Assembly: GCF_009765875.1 (NCBI RefSeq)
Contig: NZ_LMUP01000004.1
Location: forward strand, 372,001-436,000
Length of the DNA: 64,000 nucleotides
DNA from: Pedobacter sp. L105
Lineage (GTDB): Bacteria; Bacteroidota; Bacteroidia; Sphingobacteriales; Sphingobacteriaceae
Direction: 5' to 3'
Under the pieces are notes generated by a model. The model ran no database searches, was not told the DNA's origin, and was given only the letters and a program-made list of their open reading frames with translations. The translations under genes and the position numbers were made by a program. Position 1 is the stretch's first letter. Each line of letters opens with the position of its first letter. Shown piece after piece: positions 60,054 through 64,000 of this stretch.

Positions 60054-61874
60054 TTAATCTGCAAACGACTGCATATCAATTAATCTTCTGTACAGGCCAT
60101 TTTTAGCCATTAGTTCTATATGGCTTCCTGTTTCGGCAATTTCACCTTTTTCAATAACTACAATGGTATCCGCATGCTGAATAGTGCTTAAACGGTGGGC
60201 AATTACAATAGAGGTCCTGTTTTGCATCAGTTTATTCAGGGCGTCCTGAACCAGTTTTTCTGATTCCGTATCCAATGCTGAGGTGGCTTCATCCAGCAGC
60301 ATAATCGGTGGGTTTGCCAGTACCGCCCTGGCGATGCAGATCCTCTGGCGCTGTCCACCGGAAAGCCTGTTTCCTCTGTCGCCTACAAAAGTCTGATAGC
60401 CATTGGCAGATTGCAGGATGAATTCATGCGCATTGGCAATTTTAGCCGCTGCAACCACTTCTTCTTCTGAAGCTTCAGGTTTTGCAAAGGCTATATTATT
60501 AAATATCGTATCGTTGAAAAGGAAGGACTCCTGGTTTACAGTACCCATTTTTTCCCGAATACTTTCAACGGTAAGATCTCTGTAATCCACTCCGTCTATT
60601 TTTATCACACCACTTTTTGGATCATGAAACCGGGGTATTAAATCCATAAATGTACTTTTTCCACCTCCGGAAGGGCCTACCAGCGCTATAGTTTTTCCTT
60701 TTGGAACCACTAAATTAAGATGGCTCAATACCTCTTTGTCTCCGTAGCTAAATGATACATTTTCAAAAACGAGTGATTCGTTGAATGCTGTTACTGGCTT
60801 TGCGTCCGGTTTATTCACCATCTCGGGTTTGGTATCAATCAGCGCCAGCACCCTTTCGCCTGCTGCAATACCAGAATGGATACCACTAAAAGAGTCACTG
60901 ATAGCTTTTACGGGCTGCATTACCTGTGAAAAGATAGCGATGTAAGTAATAAAATCTGAAGCGGAAAATTCTTTACTGCCGCTGATTACTAATCCACCTC
61001 CATAAAGCACAATGATCACTACCACTAAGATTCCTAGTGCCTGGGAAACGGGAGAGGCCAATTGCTGCCTCCTTGCCATTTTCCTGTTTAAATTGGAATA
61101 AAAACGGTTCTCTGCATCAAATTTTTCTTTTATCCTGTTAGTAGAGTTAAAGGCTTTGATAATTTTAACCCCGCTCAACGCTTCATCTAAAAATCCAATC
61201 ATCTTCGCAAAAGACTCGTGTGCTGCTGTTGCCTGCTGTTTCAATCTTTTAACAATTTTGCTGATGATAAACCCTGAAACAGGGATAATCAACAGGGAAA
61301 ACAAGGTGAGTTTTAAAGAAATACTGAAGAGTACAAATACATAAAAGATTAGCTGAACAGGTTCTTTAAACACCACCTGCAGGGTATTCGTTACTGTAAA
61401 TTGTACCACCTGAACATCAGAAGATACCTTGGATATAATATCTCCTTTACGCTCGTTGTTGAAAAAACCAAGGTGAAGGTCCATCACATTGCTAAATACT
61501 GTTTTGCGGAGATTGAGTAAGGTGTGTACCCTTAAATCTTCCATAAAACGCTGTGATAGATACCTGAAGAAATTAGATAGTAATACGGAGGAGAGAATAA
61601 CTGCGCACACAATTCTTAATGCACCTAATTTTCCTACGTCGGCAATGGTAAGGGCGATGTAGTTTTTAAACTGACCATAAAGATCTAATTTGCCAACAAC
61701 AGCCAATGTCTCTGTAGATGGTTTACCGGTAGAAAAAAGTGTACTCAGTAAAGGGGATAACAGTGCAAAGTTAAATGTATTGAAAAATATAGCTAGTAAG
61801 GTTGCCAGTATATAAGGTATAGCAAACTTTTCTATAGGTTTTGCAAAGGAAAGTAATCGGAAATAAGTCTTCAT
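60054..61874 (-). CDS. MsbA-like ABC exporter
   Basis: A 606-residue half-transporter. Six membrane helices fill residues about 15-310; the ATPase domain has GPSGGGKSTFMDLIPRF (Walker A), VNQESFLFNDTI (Q-loop), LSGGQRQRICIARAVL (signature), IMLLDEATSALD (Walker B) and AHRLSTIQHAD. In a glycan cluster it is a candidate flippase for lipid A or a lipid-linked saccharide. No dedicated wzx/wzy gene is in the window. It is divergent from nothing; the GT2 gene upstream is on the same strand. Confidence 0.9.
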   Translation of the reverse strand: MKTYFRLLSFAKPIEKFAIPYILATLLAIFFNTFNFALLSPLLSTLFSTGKPSTETLAVVGKLDLYGQFKNYIALTIADVGKLGALRIVCAVILSSVLLSNFFRYLSQRFMEDLRVHTLLNLRKTVFSNVMDLHLGFFNNERKGDIISKVSSDVQVVQFTVTNTLQVVFKEPVQLIFYVFVLFSISLKLTLFSLLIIPVSGFIISKIVKRLKQQATAAHESFAKMIGFLDEALSGVKIIKAFNSTNRIKEKFDAENRFYSNLNRKMARRQQLASPVSQALGILVVVIIVLYGGGLVISGSKEFSASDFITYIAIFSQVMQPVKAISDSFSGIHSGIAAGERVLALIDTKPEMVNKPDAKPVTAFNESLVFENVSFSYGDKEVLSHLNLVVPKGKTIALVGPSGGGKSTFMDLIPRFHDPKSGVIKIDGVDYRDLTVESIREKMGTVNQESFLFNDTIFNNIAFAKPEASEEEVVAAAKIANAHEFILQSANGYQTFVGDRGNRLSGGQRQRICIARAVLANPPIMLLDEATSALDTESEKLVQDALNKLMQNRTSIVIAHRLSTIQHADTIVVIEKGEIAETGSHIELMAKNGLYRRLIDMQSFAD

Positions 61875-61931
61875 GAAAATGAGAAAATTTAGCGAAGGTA
61901 CAAATTTTGTACTGGTATAGCAGTCAAGCGC

Positions 61932-62834
61932 TTATTTTAACAACTTATAGTTTTTATATTCCCCTATTCTCCATCCCGTGATCATTTCAATCCGGTGTAA
62001 CATCATCCTTCTTGGAGAGAGGTCTACCTTATTGGGATTATGTTTAAACACCCAGTCCTGCTTCTTAATCGTTTGCTGCATAGTTGCCGGATGCGGTTCA
62101 TTAAAAGGGGCCAGGATATCAGCTACAGTTTCAAAATCGAAGGTATCATAAGCGGCGAAACGCTCTGCTGTTTTTTCTTCAGACTGGTAATAATTGCTGA
62201 AGCGTTTGGCTTTTCCCAGCAAAAGATCGGGATTTCTGCAATAAGAATAATGAAATATACGGGCATTCAGTAATTTCACACGGAGCTTCCTGCTGTTGGT
62301 TTCGTTCTGGTAGTCGGTTAATGAGGGATAACTCCTAAATCCCTGCGAATCTTTATAAGAATAATAGGTGGGGTCGTTTCTAATGATCCTGATTTCCCGT
62401 CGGTGCCATTTTCGGGTAGTACCAATATGTTTGTAGTCGCCAATAAAGTGGATGAAATTGAAAAGAAAACCTTCTACTTTTTTGTCTTCCAGGTTATCTT
62501 CCATGGCTTTTTTTATTTCAGCAAGGTCATTTTCATGGAAAACCTCGTCCGACTGGATATGAAATGCCCAGTCGCCTGTTACAGCTTTTAGCCCAATGTT
62601 AGCTTGCTGCGCAAAAACTTTCCCTCCTTTAATCAGTTCATCATCCCATTCGGTATCTATAATCCTTATTTTGTCAGACCCAATAGCTACGATGGCCTCA
62701 CGGGTTCCGTCGTCTGATTTGCCAACTACAGCTATAAACTCATCGCATATAGGAAGTATAGATTTAATAGACTCAATCACGGGATATCCGTACTTGAAAC
62801 TATTCCGCATATAAGTGAAGCCGCTTACTTTCAT
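61932..62834 (-). CDS. glycosyltransferase family 2
   Basis: A 300-residue protein. MKVSGFTYMRNSFKYGYPVIES and CDEFIAVVGKSDDGTREAI form the GT2 start; AVTGDWAFHIQSDEVFHEND holds the metal site (QSDE in place of DxD). A later basic segment (KHIGTTRKWHRREIRIIRND) is typical of this subgroup. It lies 57 bp upstream of the MsbA-like exporter gene, so the three minus-strand genes at 58965-62834 may be one unit. Confidence 0.82.
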   Translation of the reverse strand: MKVSGFTYMRNSFKYGYPVIESIKSILPICDEFIAVVGKSDDGTREAIVAIGSDKIRIIDTEWDDELIKGGKVFAQQANIGLKAVTGDWAFHIQSDEVFHENDLAEIKKAMEDNLEDKKVEGFLFNFIHFIGDYKHIGTTRKWHRREIRIIRNDPTYYSYKDSQGFRSYPSLTDYQNETNSRKLRVKLLNARIFHYSYCRNPDLLLGKAKRFSNYYQSEEKTAERFAAYDTFDFETVADILAPFNEPHPATMQQTIKKQDWVFKHNPNKVDLSPRRMMLHRIEMITGWRIGEYKNYKLLK

Positions 62835-62857
62835 GGGTATGTATTTTTTTATCGTTT

Positions 62858-62918
62858 ATGAAGCTTGCATCAGCTTGTTCATCATTTTTTGTAAGCTGTA
62901 AGCTAATGCAGGTTTCAT
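62858..62918. repeat. structured intergenic repeat, copy C (61 bp)
   Basis: ATGAAGCTTGCATCAGCTT opens it and TTTCAT closes it. TGCAT/ATGCA and AGCTT/AAGCT arms pair, with GTAAGCTG in the loop, although the arm sequences differ from copies A and B. It sits between two divergent genes. Confidence 0.68.
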
Positions 62919-63010
62919 CAGTGTATATTGTTTTTATAAAGATCTATGAATAAATTTATTTTGCCGGAGCATATATATTCTGGTTCTTTGCAACAAAGAT
63001 AGATTTATCA

Positions 63011-63907
63011 ATGAATACCATACCGCAATTTTTATCTGAAATAAAAAAGGGTGATTATCTTTCTCTGGCCAGGGCTTTAACATTAGTTGAAAATGAATTG
63101 CCGGGCAGTATCGAATTACTGAACACGATAGAAATTGATCAGTATATCCCTGTTATCGGTATAACCGGCCCACCTGGAGCAGGGAAAAGTACACTGGTGA
63201 ATGCCATGATTGAACAGCTGAGCCGGCAGGATAAAAAGATTGCTGTTCTGGCGGTAGATCCAACCTCTCCTTTTAACCTGGGTTCTTTACTGGGCGATAG
63301 GGTGCGGATGGCTGCGCATTTTAATAAACCAAATGTATTTATCCGTTCTGTTGCTGCACGTGGTTCTGTAGGCGGCCTTTCTGCTAAAATTATAGAGATG
63401 ACCGATGTATTAAAAGGCGGGGCATTCGATTATATCTTTGTAGAAACTGTTGGGGTAGGGCAATCGGAAATTGAAATTGCAGGCCTGGCAGATCTTACCC
63501 TTATTGTTTTGGTTCCCGAAGCCGGGGATGAGATCCAGCATATCAAATCTGGTTTGATGGAAATCGGAGATGCTTTTATAGTGAATAAGAGCGACCGTGA
63601 AGGGGCTGATACTTTCGCTAATCAATTAAAAAAAATGCTTCATCAGCGTACTCACAGTGTGCCGGTATTTAAAACTACTGCGGATAAACAGGAGGGGATA
63701 ACAGAATTAATGCATTGGCTTAGCCTTTCCGGGAAACAGAAAAACGAAAAAAAACTATTTCTTTATGCAGAGAAAGCCTTCAGACTGATACAAAATAACA
63801 GGATGAAAGACATTTCTAAAAAAGACTTGCAGCAAAAACTGGCTGAGGCTTATGAGCAGAATGATTTTAATTTGTACCGTTTTATAACAGCATATACCCG
63901 GCAGTAA
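63011..63907 (+). CDS. meaB: methylmalonyl-CoA mutase-associated GTPase
   Basis: A 298-residue G3E-type GTPase that protects and reloads adenosylcobalamin-dependent methylmalonyl-CoA mutase. Motifs: GITGPPGAGKSTLVNAM (P-loop), LAVDPTSPFNLGSLLGDRVRM (switch I, in part), ETVGVGQSEIEIAGLAD (switch II), and FIVNKSDREGAD (NKxD base motif). The mutase genes are not in the window. It links to the B12/cobalt theme of the region at 43.6-47 kb only by function. Confidence 0.94.
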   Translation: MNTIPQFLSEIKKGDYLSLARALTLVENELPGSIELLNTIEIDQYIPVIGITGPPGAGKSTLVNAMIEQLSRQDKKIAVLAVDPTSPFNLGSLLGDRVRMAAHFNKPNVFIRSVAARGSVGGLSAKIIEMTDVLKGGAFDYIFVETVGVGQSEIEIAGLADLTLIVLVPEAGDEIQHIKSGLMEIGDAFIVNKSDREGADTFANQLKKMLHQRTHSVPVFKTTADKQEGITELMHWLSLSGKQKNEKKLFLYAEKAFRLIQNNRMKDISKKDLQQKLAEAYEQNDFNLYRFITAYTRQ

Positions 63908-63908
63908 T

Positions 63909-64000
63909 TTAAACCAATGGCTTAAGTACAGGCGTAGTCAGTTGTTTCTTTTTCCAGTGATCACCTTTTTGATAAAGAAAGAACTTCCCTAGTTTATATT
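63909..64000 (-). CDS. C-terminal end of a gene that continues past the window
   Basis: The minus strand is open from the window edge to TAA at 63909-63911, giving about 29 residues: YKLGKFFLYQKGDHWKKKQ, then LTTPVLKPLV. The basic, aromatic tail is unlike meaB. No family can be assigned from this length. It converges on meaB with a 1-bp gap. Confidence 0.5.
   Translation of the reverse strand, partial: YKLGKFFLYQKGDHWKKKQLTTPVLKPLV

Noticed and set aside
1-64000. tRNA, rRNA and CRISPR arrays
   Set aside because: I looked for cloverleaf-like segments and regularly spaced identical repeats in the intergenic regions and found none that I could support by eye.

Overview
The window looks like chromosome from a Bacteroidota bacterium of the Sphingobacteriaceae, most like Pedobacter. 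The reasons are: promoters of the Bacteroidota type (TTTG, about 19 bp, TAnnTTTG); almost no Shine-Dalgarno sequences and many TTG starts; TonB-dependent receptors with an N-terminal carboxypeptidase-regulatory-like domain; a DUF4270 lipoprotein next to a short GT5 starch-synthase-like protein and panC/panD; and moderate to low GC. I saw no rRNA, tRNA or CRISPR array. The assignment rests on family knowledge, not on a database search.

Layout. 1-5.8 kb: an outer-membrane barrel cut by the window edge, peptidase T, a methyltransferase, an MscS channel, a beta-CASP metallo-hydrolase, a YtxH protein and a small membrane protein. 5.8-12.9 kb: the translation block rplM-rpsI-rpsB-tsf, then nagA, pyrH, frr and an ABC exporter. 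13.1-17.2 kb: an eroded arabinan-degradation locus with two intact GH51 arabinofuranosidases, each followed by a gene that has lost its middle. 17.2-23.8 kb: an MFS transporter, then a thiamine locus (TPP riboswitch, TonB receptor, divergent ThiE) beside a PnuC transporter and a NadR-like kinase. 24-29.3 kb: carB without its regulatory domain, and kup. 29.3-33.8 kb: radA, RNase G, a 29-codon ribosomal-protein-like gene, a TPR protein and HU. 34-40.7 kb: mutY, ssb, DUF4270, a GT5 domain, panC, panD and an acyl-CoA dehydrogenase. 40.7-43.6 kb: an AT-rich accessory patch with a long in-register palindrome, a lipoprotein and a secreted bulb-type lectin. 43.6-47 kb: a cobalamin riboswitch driving a cobalt/nickel permease and a TonB receptor. 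47.1-48.2 kb: an Rpn-type PD-(D/E)XK nuclease gene with an internal start and a second, free-standing copy of its C-terminal module. 48.4-53.4 kb: rimP-nusA-infB. 53.4-62.8 kb: a surface-glycan cluster of seven glycosyltransferases and an MsbA-like exporter on both strands. 63-64 kb: meaB and the end of another gene.

The most unusual signals are: (1) the Rpn gene with a Shine-Dalgarno-preceded internal ATG exactly where a downstream duplicate of the C-terminal module begins; (2) a family of about 61-bp structured intergenic repeats in three copies with compensating arm changes; (3) a palindrome of about 236 bp with a perfect 29-bp core; (4) a lectin with three intact mannose-site motifs paired with a lipoprotein; (5) two internally deleted genes beside the GH51 genes; (6) several genes whose -7 element lies 4-5 nt before the ATG, predicting leaderless mRNAs, and two operons whose transcripts should begin with a hairpin.
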